From NCBI GenBank assembly GCA_945897825.1, contig CAMDGX010000004.1, positions 26,128 to 90,127 on the forward strand: a stretch of 64,000 nt of DNA, read 5' to 3'. The DNA comes from Asaia bogorensis. GTDB taxonomy: Bacteria > Pseudomonadota > Alphaproteobacteria > Acetobacterales > Acetobacteraceae. Positions 26,006-34,917 of this stretch are shown here, piece by piece. The position numbers and the translations under genes are program-made. The first letter of the stretch is position 1; each line of letters begins with the position of its first letter. Under the pieces are notes generated by a model. It saw only the letters and a program-made list of their open reading frames with translations, made no database searches and was not told the DNA's origin.

Positions 26006-27060
26006 AGCACCGGCGGTGGATAGTACGGCTTGTCGCCCAGCGCGTTCACCCGCTCCCAGAACCCCGGCCCGCCAGCGAATCCGGACGGCTCCAGTTTCTG
26101 CGCGTCGCGGAAGATGCACCAGGACTCCGGATGCAGCCGGCTCGCCTCGGCAAACACCTCCCCGGTCTCGTCCTCCTGCCCCGCCCGCCGCAGATGCAGC
26201 CCCAGCCGGAACAGCGCCTCGGCCTGCGCCATCTCCGGCGTGATGCGCGGCAGCCGCGCCCGCGCCGCATCGCCGGGCAGGGCATGCTTCCCGGTCCGCA
26301 CCCAGGCGCGCACCGCATCGAGATAGCCCCGCCGCGCCGCCTCCCGCTCCGCCGCCAATTCCGGCGCCAGCGTCCGCGTCACCGGGTCCATCCGCCGGAA
26401 ATGATCGGTCGACCCCGCCGTCTCGGGCGGGCGCACGATCACCCCGCGCTCATCGATCCACACGCATTGCGGCACGTTGACCATGCCGTACAGCGCGGAA
26501 ACCCGATGCTCCTCGTCGATCAGGCAGGGATAGCTTGGCCGCGCCTTCTCGATCCACGGCCGCGCCTGTTCCGCTCCCCGCCCTTCCTGGGCGACCGCGA
26601 TGACCACGAACGGCGCGTCGAACACGCAAGTCTGCAGGTCCTCCCACACGGAGAGGTCAAGCCTGCAGCCTCACCAGGACGCCCAGGTGGTCAGGAACAC
26701 TTTTTGCCCGCGATAGTCGGACAGCCGATGCGTCTTCCCTGCCAGGTCCGATAGCGCGAAATCCGGCGCCTCCAGCCCGGCCAGCGCCGCATTGCGCGCC
26801 TCCGCCCCGGCCCCGAGCACCCAGGTCTCCCCGGCCCGGTCGCTGGCCACGGGGTTGCCGAGCAGCCGCCAGAACCCCGCCACGTCGACGCGCCCGCCCG
26901 CCAGCATCGCCCCGCCCAGCGGAACGCACAGCTCGTCGCGGCACATCCCCTCAGGCTTCAGCGTCCAGCCCGTCACCCGCGCCGCATCCTCCGGGGTCAG
27001 ACGCAGCCCCCCGTCGGACGGCACCGCATGGGTGCCCGTTTCACTCAGAACGACCGCCAT
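26002..27060 (-). CDS. Thioredoxin/ResA-like protein with in-frame UGA: probable selenoprotein
   Basis: 352 residues if the UGA at 26673-26671 is read as selenocysteine. Upstream and downstream parts are in the same frame. Residues 126-132 read W-A-S-W-U-G-C, which is the thioredoxin redox motif with Sec130 and Cys132; from memory a ResA-like family with a WAxxUGC motif exists. Before it are A-P-D-F-A-L-S-D (98-105) and Y-R-G-Q-K-V-F-L-T-T (116-125), the usual strand-helix entry of TlpA/redoxin domains; after it come V-N-V-P-Q-C-V-W-I-D and a C-terminal helical region. A bacterial-SECIS-like hairpin follows the UGA directly. Start at ATG 27060; ATG 27078 is possible. Probably a redox enzyme, location uncertain since no signal peptide is seen. 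Confidence 0.8.
26632..26673 (-). promoter_or_regulatory. UGA codon plus bacterial SECIS-like hairpin
   Basis: UGA at 26673-26671. CTGCAGG (26668-26662) pairs with CCTGCAG (26638-26632); after an asymmetric internal loop (CTTGA / A), CCTCTC (26656-26651) pairs with GGGAGG (26645-26640) around the loop CGUGU. The loop starts 21 nt after the UGA, within the range used by SelB in bacteria. Confidence 0.7.
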
Positions 27061-27105
27061 GATCCCCTGCCCTGCCATTGCCCACCCACTCTGGCAGGCC
27101 GAAGC

Positions 27106-27705
27106 TCAGCCTTCCAGCGCGATCGGCAGCATCGAGGCGACCAGCAGCAGCGCCATGGCGATGTTGAACGCCCGCATCCGCGCCCCGCCGCCCAGCACCC
27201 GCGCCGCCCCATCCCCGAGCAGCGCCCAGGGCAGGCAGCTCGGCACCGTCACCAGGAAGAACACCAGCCCGATCACCGTCAGCTGCGGCGCCAATGCCGC
27301 CTCCGGCCGCACCCACGCCGCCGCGATCGACAGCGCCAGCAGCCAGGCCTTCGGGTTCACCCACTGGAACAGCACCGCGCGCACGAAGCCGAACCGCAGC
27401 GCCGGAACCTCGCCCCCCTGCCCCACCGGCGCCATCGCGATCTGCCACGCCAGCCAGGCGAGCCATGCCATCGAGGCCCACCGCATCCCCCGCGCCACCG
27501 CGGGATACGCGGCCAGCACGCCCGCCAGCCCCAGCCCCACCAGCACGATCATCAGCGCAAAGCCGGCACCGATCCCCAGCATGTGCGGCCAGGTCGCCCG
27601 CCACCCGTTCGCCGCCGCGTTCGCCGCCACCAGCGCGTTGTTCGGCCCCGGCGTCACCGCGGCCGCGAAGGCAAACCCGATCAGCGGCAACAGCGGCACA
27701 TCCAT
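27106..27705 (-). CDS. LysE/RhtB family amino-acid exporter
   Basis: 199 residues, about six hydrophobic segments, the standard length. The signature A-A-V-T-P-G-P-N-N-A at 15-24 is the conserved loop after helix 1, and F-Q-W-V-N-P-K-A-W near 113-121 is the second family motif. Such inner-membrane proteins export amino acids or related small molecules. It lies upstream of the selenoprotein candidate on the same strand with a 45-bp gap. Confidence 0.88.
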   Translation of the reverse strand: MDVPLLPLIGFAFAAAVTPGPNNALVAANAAANGWRATWPHMLGIGAGFALMIVLVGLGLAGVLAAYPAVARGMRWASMAWLAWLAWQIAMAPVGQGGEVPALRFGFVRAVLFQWVNPKAWLLALSIAAAWVRPEAALAPQLTVIGLVFFLVTVPSCLPWALLGDGAARVLGGGARMRAFNIAMALLLVASMLPIALEG

Positions 27706-27775
27706 GGAATTAGGTCAGCATCAATGACCTGTCTGCGTCCAGCCTCCGCACCGCATGCCAGCCATCGGGCGCCGG

Positions 27776-28159
27776 TCAGTCGGCCCCCTGCTCCACCCGC
27801 GGCCCCTCGCGCGGCCCGGTGCCGAAGATCGGCGGTCCCCCGCCGCCGCGCGGCGCGGGCGGTGCGGCGCGCGGCCCGCCGCCCCAGAAGCCGCCCTGCG
27901 CACGCCCCGCATTGCCAGGCCGTTCCGCACGCTCCGCCCCGCGGAACTGCCGACCGCCCTGATGATCGCCGCGATAGCCATACCCGCCCTGCGGATGGCC
28001 CCGATATGCCGGCGCGGGATAGTAGCTCGGCCCCCAATAGGGCCGGTCGTAGTAGCCATGGCTGTAGCCGCTCGTGGCACCGCCATAGACATAGCCATCC
28101 TGCACGGGGCCGCACGCCGACAGCGCGGCAAGTGCGGCCAAGGCTGCGAAGCGGATCAT
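27776..28159 (-). CDS. Small Gly/Tyr-rich lipoprotein
   Basis: 127 residues. The N terminus is a lipoprotein signal (M-I-R-F then a hydrophobic stretch and lipobox L-S-A-C, Cys16), so the mature protein would be lipid-anchored. The rest is low-complexity, rich in Gly, Tyr, Pro and Arg, with repeated G-Y/H-G-Y motifs and a Pro/Gly tail. The start has GGAGGA seven bases ahead. No domain recognised; such proteins are often surface or envelope-stress related, but nothing here proves it. Confidence 0.7.
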   Translation of the reverse strand: MIRFAALAALAALSACGPVQDGYVYGGATSGYSHGYYDRPYWGPSYYPAPAYRGHPQGGYGYRGDHQGGRQFRGAERAERPGNAGRAQGGFWGGGPRAAPPAPRGGGGPPIFGTGPREGPRVEQGAD

Positions 28160-28241
28160 GTGTTCCTCCAGGCCAGCGCCCACGATACCGGGCATATCTG
28201 TCCGCCAAACGCGCGAAATGCGGAAAAGTCGTGGCGCGCGA

Positions 28242-28790
28242 TCACCCCAGCGCGAACTTCGCCAGCAATCCGGGCGACAGGATCCCCGTCGCCCACACCA
28301 CCGCCGAGCCGACATTGGCGATCTGGAACGGCACCTGCGGCATCGCGCAGCTCCCCGCCGCCAGCGGCACCGCGGCCCGCAACGGCCCGAAGAACCGCCC
28401 GATGAACACCCCCGCGATCCCCCACCGCTGAAAGAACCGCTGCCCGCGCGGCAGCAGGCCCGGCGCGCGCGTCAGCGGCCACACATGCGCGATCCGCTCC
28501 TTGAAGTGGTAGCCGATCCAATACGATACCGCATCGCCGAGGATCGCCCCGCCCGCCGCCGCCAGCCAGCAGGGCCAGAACGGAATCCCGCTCGCCCCCA
28601 GCAGCCCCGACAGCGCGAACAGGATCGCCGTCGCCGGCAACAGCAGCGACACCACCGCCAGCGACTCCCCGAACGCCAGCACGAACACCATCGGCGCCGC
28701 CCAGGCTTGGTTGGCCCGGATGAACTCCAGCGTCGCGGCAACAAAGCCTTCGATGGCGCAGCACTCCCGCTTATCCCCGCCCCGCAGCAT
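28242..28790 (-). CDS. DedA family membrane protein
   Basis: About 182 residues from the ATG, or 170 if translation starts at an AUC. DedA/VTT-domain features: F-G-E-S near 47, G-D-A-V-S-Y-W-I-G-Y-H-F near 90, and R-F-F-G-P-L-R-A-A-V-P near 138-148. DedA proteins are inner-membrane transporters involved in lipid-carrier recycling and membrane homeostasis. Homologous sequence begins at I-E-G-F-V-A-A-T, where the codon is ATC with GGGAG nine bases upstream; the ATG at 28790 would add a Cys/Gly-rich stretch unlike the family. The true start is uncertain. Confidence 0.85.
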   Translation of the reverse strand: MLRGGDKRECCAIEGFVAATLEFIRANQAWAAPMVFVLAFGESLAVVSLLLPATAILFALSGLLGASGIPFWPCWLAAAGGAILGDAVSYWIGYHFKERIAHVWPLTRAPGLLPRGQRFFQRWGIAGVFIGRFFGPLRAAVPLAAGSCAMPQVPFQIANVGSAVVWATGILSPGLLAKFALG

Positions 28791-28879
28791 GCCGCATCCC
28801 CCGCCCGCCGGCCACACGCCCCGATTGACCCGCCCCCCGCCCCGTGGTGCGCTCCCGCACCCATTCGGGAGGAAACCAA

Positions 28880-29662
28880 ATGCCCATCACCCCCAACGTC
28901 TCGCTCGACCGCCTGCGCGCCGGCAAGATGTCCCTCGGCTTCGGCGCCAGCCACCTGCGCACCGTCGCCACCCCCATGCTCGCCAAGTCCGCCGGCTTCG
29001 ACTGGCTGTTCATCGACATGGAGCACGGCGCTTTCTCGGTCCACGAAGCCACCCAGCTCTGCTTCGCCTCGCTCACCGCCGGCATCTCCCCCATCGTCCG
29101 CGTCTGCACCGACGCGCTGGACGAAGGCACCCGCGCGCTGGACAACGGCGCCCAGGGCCTGGTCATCCCCCATGTCGACACCCCCGCCCAGGCCAAGCGC
29201 ATCGCCCAGGCCTTCCGCTACCCCCCGCGCGGCACCCGCTCCTGGGGCGGCGGCATCGCCCAGTTCGGCTTCCTGCCCCCGCCCGTCGCCGAGGCGCAGG
29301 AGCAGATCAACAACGAAACCCTCATCGTCGCGATGATCGAAACCGCCGAAGCCGTCGCCAATGCCAACGCCATCGCCGGCACCGACGGCATCGACTGCCT
29401 GCTGATCGGCACCTCGGACCTCACCGCCGACATGGGCATCAGCGGCCAGGCCGGCCACGAGAAGGTGCAGGCCGCCTACCGCGCCGTCATCGACGCCTGC
29501 AAGAAGCACGGCAAATACCCCGGCATGGGCGGCATCTACGACGAGGAAAACGCCCGGCGCTACATCTCCTGGGGCTGCCAGTTCATCCTCGGCGGCAGCG
29601 ACGGCATGTTCATCACCCAGGCCGCGACGGCGCGCGCGAAGTTCCTCACCAGCCTGGCCTGA
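28880..29662 (+). CDS. HpcH/HpaI family aldolase
   Basis: 260 residues. Class II (metal) pyruvate aldolase of the HpcH/HpaI family: F-I-D-M-E-H-G near 42-48, R-V-C-T-D near 72, metal ligands Glu in I-E-T-A-E-A near 152 and Asp near 178 (I-G-T-S-D-L). Enzymes of this group cleave 4-hydroxy-2-oxo acids to pyruvate and an aldehyde. GGGAGGA precedes the ATG. Stop 9 bp before twin-hairpin copy 6. Confidence 0.9.
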   Translation: MPITPNVSLDRLRAGKMSLGFGASHLRTVATPMLAKSAGFDWLFIDMEHGAFSVHEATQLCFASLTAGISPIVRVCTDALDEGTRALDNGAQGLVIPHVDTPAQAKRIAQAFRYPPRGTRSWGGGIAQFGFLPPPVAEAQEQINNETLIVAMIETAEAVANANAIAGTDGIDCLLIGTSDLTADMGISGQAGHEKVQAAYRAVIDACKKHGKYPGMGGIYDEENARRYISWGCQFILGGSDGMFITQAATARAKFLTSLA

Positions 29663-29671
29663 AGCAAGACT

Positions 29672-29789
29672 CTTCTTTTTCTGAAGAAAAAGAAGCAAAA
29701 AGACTTTTCATCCATTTGCGCCGCGTTTGACGCGTCGAAAACGGCGCAAATGGACAGAAGTTTTTTGGTTCTTTTTTTCAAAAAAGAAC
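29672..29789. repeat. Twin-hairpin AT-rich element, copy 6
   Basis: Hairpin B at 29672-29695, gcaaaaagacttttcatcc and atttgcgccgcg, core, acggcgcaaatggacagaag, ttttttg, hairpin A ending at 29789. It lies between convergent stops at 29662 and 29795, in the reverse orientation to copies 2, 3, 5 and 7. Confidence 0.95.
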
Positions 29790-29794
29790 ATGCT

Positions 29795-30310
29795 TCACTT
29801 GAGCAGGTTATCCGTATCCACCGCCCCAATCGCCTCCACCACCACGTCCGCGAAACGCCGCGTCGCCGCCGCGATCGCCGCCCGGCTCACCCCCGGCCCC
29901 AGCACGATGTAGTGGTCCACCGACAGCTGGTCCGGCCGCTCCGCCGGCACCGCCGCGCGCAGCACGATGTATTGGTCGTTGATCCGGTTCGCGAGATCCA
30001 GCTTCTCCTGCATCGCCGCCCGCGGCGCGAACGAGAAGCTGACCAGCAGCCGCACCACATCCTTTCCCGGCAGCACATGCACGCGAATCAGCGCGAAACT
30101 CACCGTCAGGTTGCCGGAAGCGTCAACCGCCGTCGTCATCTTCGCCGCGTCGAGCGCGGCCTTCAGCACATCGCGCGACAGGTTCGCCTCGGTCACCATC
30201 TCCCCCGAAGCCGCCGGTCGCGCAGGCGTGGGCCGTGCCGGCGCCTGCGCCCACGCCAGCGGGGCGGCCAGGAGCACGACGGCGAAACAGGCGAGGGCGG
30301 CGGGCGTCAT
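29795..30310 (-). CDS. Exported YbjN-domain protein
   Basis: 171 residues. The N terminus is a signal peptide (hydrophobic stretch ending L-A-W-A-Q-A, cleavage probably after A-Q-A or W-A), followed by a Pro/Ala-rich linker. The body (about 40-165) resembles the YbjN fold: L-L-V-S-F-S-F-A-P near 87, A-N-R-I-N-D-Q-Y-I-V-L-R near 105, and H-Y-I-V-L-G-P-G-V near 132. YbjN-like proteins are regulators or chaperone-like; a periplasmic member has no clear function. The family call is from pattern and moderate. Single gene between convergent repeat and the MFS pair. Confidence 0.65.
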   Translation of the reverse strand: MTPAALACFAVVLLAAPLAWAQAPARPTPARPAASGEMVTEANLSRDVLKAALDAAKMTTAVDASGNLTVSFALIRVHVLPGKDVVRLLVSFSFAPRAAMQEKLDLANRINDQYIVLRAAVPAERPDQLSVDHYIVLGPGVSRAAIAAATRRFADVVVEAIGAVDTDNLLK

Positions 30311-30352
30311 GCGCGGTCTCCAGGCAGGTGCGACCCCGAACGATCCGGCGCG

Positions 30353-31624
30353 CTACCGAGTCGCGTCTACGCCGCGCCTCGCCCCGCCGACACCGCCCCA
30401 CACCAGCCCCCAAACCCCCATCGCCGAGATCACCAAGCCGCACAGCGCCACCGACAGCGCCACCCCGATCGTGTCGAACACAAAGGGCGCCACCGCCAGC
30501 ACGCCCAGCAGCCCGAGGTAGTTCACCACCATGAACGCCCGCACCGCCGCCGGCAGGTCACGACGGGCCAGCTCCGTCTGCCGCACCGTCGCCGTCGGCA
30601 CGTCCATCATCGGCGCCCCCGCGCCCGATAGCGCAGCACCCGCCAGCAACCCCGCCAGCACCCACCCCGAAGGCAGCAGCATCGCGGCCGCGCCCATCCC
30701 CACGATCCCCGCCCCCAGCACCGCATAGCCCCACAGGATCACCAGCCCGGGCCGCCGCGGCTGCGCGAGATTGCCCACCACCAGCGTCGCCGCCAGGTTC
30801 GCCCCGCCATAGGTCGCGATCACCAGCCCGAACGCCGCCAGCCCCGCCCCGCCGACCCGGATGCCCGTCGCCTCGATGATCAGCGGCGTGCCCAGGAACA
30901 TCGCCGCATACCAGGCCCCGTTCATCGGCGCCGTCATCATCAGCAGCATGAACAGCAGCCGATGCCCGCGCACCGCCACGAAGCCCCGTGCAATCGCCGT
31001 CGCCATCCCCTCGCGCACCGTCCGCGCAGGCGCCACCGGGAACCGCCGCGCCAGCGCCGCCACCACCAGCGCGGCGGCCAGGAACCCCGCCATCTCCAGG
31101 CCGACGAACCACACCAGCGGCACCACGCCGGCCGCCAGGCTCAGCAGCCCCGGCCCCAGCAGCCGCGCGATCCGCTCCGTCGTGTCCACCAGCGCATTGG
31201 CCGCCGGCAGCATCGACGCCTCCCGCGCCAGCCCCGGCAGCGCCCCCTGCACCGCCGGCCGGAACACCGCCATCCCCGCCGCCAGCACCGCGACCGCCAA
31301 AACCAGCACCCACCCCACCGGCTGCCCGGCCACCGCCCAGCTCCCGGCCACCAGCCCCAGCATTCCGGCGCGCAGCAATAGCGAGGCGCGCATCACCGCC
31401 AGCGGCGCGAACCGGTCGGCGAAATGCCCGACCAGCAGTGCGACGCCAAGCCCCACCATCCCCTGCAACACCGCGAGGTATCCGGCCGCCGTGCCGAACG
31501 CCACCACCGCGACCCAGCTCAGCACCACGTTGAACGACTGGTCCGCCAGCGCCGACAGCGCCATCGCCCCCCACAGCCGCCCGATCGCCGCATCCCGTGC
31601 CGCACGGAACATCGGCGCGGCCAT
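30353..31624 (-). CDS. MFS transporter, copy 1 of a tandem pair
   Basis: 423 residues with about 12 hydrophobic segments, MFS_3/enterobactin-exporter-like. Conserved points: D-R-F-A-P-L-A near 69-75 (loop 2-3) and A-N-A-L-V-D-T-T-E-R near 144, which is also found in the neighbouring paralogue (A-N-A-L-M-D-T-T-E-R). Substrate unknown, probably export. It starts 3 bp after the stop of copy 2, so both are in one message with the flavin reductase gene. Confidence 0.85.
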   Translation of the reverse strand: MAAPMFRAARDAAIGRLWGAMALSALADQSFNVVLSWVAVVAFGTAAGYLAVLQGMVGLGVALLVGHFADRFAPLAVMRASLLLRAGMLGLVAGSWAVAGQPVGWVLVLAVAVLAAGMAVFRPAVQGALPGLAREASMLPAANALVDTTERIARLLGPGLLSLAAGVVPLVWFVGLEMAGFLAAALVVAALARRFPVAPARTVREGMATAIARGFVAVRGHRLLFMLLMMTAPMNGAWYAAMFLGTPLIIEATGIRVGGAGLAAFGLVIATYGGANLAATLVVGNLAQPRRPGLVILWGYAVLGAGIVGMGAAAMLLPSGWVLAGLLAGAALSGAGAPMMDVPTATVRQTELARRDLPAAVRAFMVVNYLGLLGVLAVAPFVFDTIGVALSVALCGLVISAMGVWGLVWGGVGGARRGVDATR

Positions 31625-31627
31625 CCG

Positions 31628-32863
31628 TCAGCCCCTCACCCGCACGAGGCCCAGCGCCCCAATCGCCAGGTAAACCGCCCCGCCCCCCAGCATCACCCAC
31701 GCCGTTCCCACCGAAGCCACCAAAGTCGGCGCCGCCAGCATCGTCACCACCGCGCCCAGCTGCACCGACACCATGTGCGCCCGCACCGCCGGCGCGATGT
31801 CGTCGCGTGGCAGGTCGGTCTGGCGCAGCGTCGCCACCACGATGTCCTGCATCGGCGCGCCCACCGCCGCGATCGCCGCGCACAGCGCCAACGCCGGCAC
31901 CTGCCATTCCTGCGGCAACAGCATCGCCCCCGCCATCGCCGCCGTCGCGCCCCCGAACAGCAGGATGCCCATGAACACGCGCCGCGCCGGCCGCGCCGGC
32001 AGACCGAGATTGCCCAGCACCAGCGTGGCCCCCAGATTGCCCACGCCATACGCCGCGATCACCACCCCGAACGCCGCCAGCCCCCCCGTCCCAAGCCCGC
32101 GCTCCAGGTGCAGCGGCAACGCCAGGTAGAAGCACGCGACCCACACCCCGTTCTGCAGCGCCGCCGCCGGCAGCATGAAGCGCAGCAGCCCATGCCCCCG
32201 CACCGCCCGCACCCCGCGCACCGCCGCCGCCCACAACGACCCGACGCCGGCCGCCGCCGGCACCGTCGCCAGCCCCGTCCCGGTCCGCGCGATCAGCACC
32301 ACCGCCACCGCCGACAGCAGGAACGTCGCCACGTTCACCGTGACGAAATGCACCTCCGCCAGCAGCGCCGCCGCCAGCACCAGCAGCCCCGGCCCGGCCA
32401 GCCGCGCCAGCCGCTCGGTCGTGTCCATCAGCGCATTGGCCGCCGGCAGCATCGCCCGGTCCCCGGCCAGCACCGGCAGCGCCGCCTGCATCGCCGGCCG
32501 GAACGCCGCCAGCCCCGCCCCCAGCACCACGATCACCGCGAACAGCGCCCAGGCCGGCGGCGCGCCCTGCACCGCCCACACCACCGCCAGCCCCGCCAAC
32601 GCCGCCGCCCGCGCCAGGTCCGCCCCCAGCATCACCCGCAACGGCGGCGTCCGGTCCAGCTGCCGCGCCGCCAGCACCAGCGCCGCCAGCGTCGCCACCG
32701 CCTGCGCGACGGCCAGATACCCGGCATCCGGCCCCAGCGTGCGCACGGCCACATAGCCGAGCACGACCCGGAACAGCTCGTCCCCGATCGCCGCCCCCGC
32801 CAGCCCCGCCCACAACAACGCCGTCGGCCGATGCGCCAGCGGCCGCAGCAGCGGCAGGTTCAT
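31628..32863 (-). CDS. MFS transporter, copy 2 of a tandem pair
   Basis: 411 residues, about 12 membrane segments, related to copy 1 along its whole length (shared A-N-A-L-M-D-T-T-E-R-L-A-R-L-A-G-P-G segment near 140). Start at M-N-L-P-L-L-R, overlapping the flavin reductase stop by 4 bp (ATGA). Tandem paralogous single-chain MFS proteins can function alone or as a heteromeric pair; which applies here cannot be read. Confidence 0.83.
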   Translation of the reverse strand: MNLPLLRPLAHRPTALLWAGLAGAAIGDELFRVVLGYVAVRTLGPDAGYLAVAQAVATLAALVLAARQLDRTPPLRVMLGADLARAAALAGLAVVWAVQGAPPAWALFAVIVVLGAGLAAFRPAMQAALPVLAGDRAMLPAANALMDTTERLARLAGPGLLVLAAALLAEVHFVTVNVATFLLSAVAVVLIARTGTGLATVPAAAGVGSLWAAAVRGVRAVRGHGLLRFMLPAAALQNGVWVACFYLALPLHLERGLGTGGLAAFGVVIAAYGVGNLGATLVLGNLGLPARPARRVFMGILLFGGATAAMAGAMLLPQEWQVPALALCAAIAAVGAPMQDIVVATLRQTDLPRDDIAPAVRAHMVSVQLGAVVTMLAAPTLVASVGTAWVMLGGGAVYLAIGALGLVRVRG

Positions 32864-33492
32864 GCCTTCTTGTTCCAGCCCTCCAGCGGAATCCGCGGCA
32901 TCTCGAACCGGTCCGCGGTGCGCGTATACCACCCGCCGCCATGCAGCCGCCCGATCAGGTCCAGCTTCGGCGTGTCGATATGGCAGCGCTGCGCATCCAG
33001 CACGCAGTCATCGCGCACATGCATCGCCACCACCCGCCCCAGCACCAGCGCGCGGTCGGTGTTCAGCTCCACGATCATGAACCGCTCGCACTCCAGCGCC
33101 ACCGGGCTCTCGGCGATCCGCGGCGGCTTCACCCGTGTGCTCGGCGCCGTCGTCAGCCCCGCCTCCGCCAGCTCATCCACCTCCGGCGGAAAATCGATCG
33201 CGGTGACGTTCATCGCCGACGCCGCATCCTGGTTCACCAGGCACACCGTGAACTGCCCGGTCTCGCGGATGTTCTGCCCGGTATCCTTGATATCCCCCGG
33301 CTTGCGCCCGCCGATCCCGAACACCACCACCGGCGGATCGGCCGAAAACACGTTGAAGAACGAATACGGTGCCGCGTTCAGCCGCCCGCCCGCATCCTGC
33401 GTCACCACCCAGGCGATCGGCCGCGGCACCACGGTCGATACCAGCAGCTTGTAGCGGTCCTGCACCGCCATCGTCTCGAAATCGAACAGCAT
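32860..33492 (-). CDS. Flavin reductase family protein (FMN-binding split barrel)
   Basis: 210 residues. The FMN-binding split-barrel signature is present: V-V-P-R-P-I-A-W-V-V-T near 20-30, N-A-A-P-Y-S-F-F-N near 39-47 and V-V-F-G-I-G-G-R near 55. Members reduce flavin for a monooxygenase or act as NAD(P)H oxidoreductases. It is first in an operon with two MFS transporters. Divergent from the membrane-protein gene with only 78 bp between. Confidence 0.88.
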   Translation of the reverse strand: MLFDFETMAVQDRYKLLVSTVVPRPIAWVVTQDAGGRLNAAPYSFFNVFSADPPVVVFGIGGRKPGDIKDTGQNIRETGQFTVCLVNQDAASAMNVTAIDFPPEVDELAEAGLTTAPSTRVKPPRIAESPVALECERFMIVELNTDRALVLGRVVAMHVRDDCVLDAQRCHIDTPKLDLIGRLHGGGWYTRTADRFEMPRIPLEGWNKKA

Positions 33493-33570
33493 TTCCGCCC
33501 CACCTCCGGTTCCCGCCAGCCTCGCCGCGCCCGCATCGACTGTCCAGGCCCCCGGTGCCACTCTCCGCGC

Positions 33571-34917
33571 ATGCCGGCCCTCAGCCCCTCCCTCTTCCTC
33601 CTCGCCTGGGCCGCCACCCTGGCCGACCAGCTCGCCGGCCTCCAAGCCGCCGGCACCCTGGCGGGCATCGCGATCGCCCTCTACCTCGCCCTCGAAGCCC
33701 GAAGCCTGCGCCCAGGCATCCGCACCATCGCCGCCATCCTCGTCCTCGCCGGCACCGCCTCGGCCCTCGCCACCCCCGACCCGCTCGCCGCCCTCTCCGC
33801 CGGCGCCCGCCGCGGCGCCGCCTACGCCGCCTTCTTCCTGGCCCTCGGCGCCCTGCGCGACGCCGCCGAACGCAGTCGCACCGTCCGCCGCAGCGGCGCC
33901 CACCTCGTCGCCCAGCCCCAAGCCCGCCGCTACCTCGCCGTCACCAGCGGCGCCCACCTCTTCGCCATGATCCTCTCCTACGGCGCAATCGACCTGATCG
34001 GCGCCATGCTCGCCCGCACCGCCGCCCCGCGCGAGACCGTCCGCCGCCTGCTCATGGCCGCCTATCGCGGCTTCGCCACCATGAATTGCTGGAGCCCGCT
34101 CAACATCATGACCGTGGTCGTCACCGCCGCGGTCCCCACCGCCGATTTGCGCCCCATCCTCCCGCTGGCCTTCGCCGCCGCCATGCTCCTCCTGCTCGCC
34201 GGCGCCCTCGTCGACCGCCTGCAATCCCCCCGCACGCCCGACACCCCGCCCCCCTCCGGCGAACGCTGGACCATCCACCTGCGCATCCTGGCCATCGTCG
34301 CCCTGGTGATGGCCACGGCCGAGGCGGTCGCCATCACCTTCGAAACCCCGCTCGCCACCGGCGTCACCGCCGCCGTCCCCCTCATCGGCGCCGCCTGGAC
34401 CCTCGCCCAGCTCCGCCGCCGCCCCCACATCGCCCCCCTGTTCGCCCGCCGCCTGCGCGCCTTCCACGAACGGCTCCCCTCCTTCCGCGGCGAAGCCACC
34501 CTGCTCGCAACCTCCGGCTTCCTCGGCGTCACCCTCGGCCTGGCCCTCCCCGCCGGTGGCCTCGCAGCCTTCCTCCCCCCGCTCCCGCCGATCCTGATCC
34601 CGCTCGCCGTCCCGCTGGTGCTGATCGCCACCTCGCTGCTCGGCTTCAACCCCATCGCCATCGTCGCGATCATCGGCGCCGCCATCCCCGACCCCGCCGC
34701 CCTCGGCGTCGCCCCCACCACCCTCGCGCTGGCCTGCATGCTCGGCTGGGGCGTCGGCGTCGGCATGACCCCGTTCTCCGCCAGCGCCCTGGCCACCGCC
34801 CGCTGGACAAACGCCGACCCCTGGCGGGTCACGACCGACTGGAACCGTGCCTACACCATCGTCGCCCTGGCCCTGGCGCTCGCCATCCTGACAGGCAAGC
34901 AAGCCGTTCTTTTTTGA
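33571..34917 (+). CDS. Multi-pass membrane protein, transporter-like
   Basis: 448 residues with about 10-12 hydrophobic segments and an Arg-rich cytoplasmic loop around 125-135. Near the C terminus G-V-G-V-G-M-T-P-F-S-A-S-A-L resembles the Ser/Pro-rich hairpin of ion-transporter-superfamily carriers (ArsB/CitM/DASS), but I cannot assign a family. The start ATG lacks a good ribosome binding site. The stop codon TGA is the loop of hairpin A in twin-hairpin copy 7, so the last codons (A-V-L-F) come from the repeat. Confidence 0.7.
   Translation: MPALSPSLFLLAWAATLADQLAGLQAAGTLAGIAIALYLALEARSLRPGIRTIAAILVLAGTASALATPDPLAALSAGARRGAAYAAFFLALGALRDAAERSRTVRRSGAHLVAQPQARRYLAVTSGAHLFAMILSYGAIDLIGAMLARTAAPRETVRRLLMAAYRGFATMNCWSPLNIMTVVVTAAVPTADLRPILPLAFAAAMLLLLAGALVDRLQSPRTPDTPPPSGERWTIHLRILAIVALVMATAEAVAITFETPLATGVTAAVPLIGAAWTLAQLRRRPHIAPLFARRLRAFHERLPSFRGEATLLATSGFLGVTLGLALPAGGLAAFLPPLPPILIPLAVPLVLIATSLLGFNPIAIVAIIGAAIPDPAALGVAPTTLALACMLGWGVGVGMTPFSASALATARWTNADPWRVTTDWNRAYTIVALALALAILTGKQAVLF

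Noticed and set aside
26649..26673. Frameshift or pseudogene at the UGA in the thioredoxin-like gene
   Set aside because: The frame is unchanged across the UGA, both sides are well conserved in character, the stop falls on the redox position and a SECIS-like hairpin follows.
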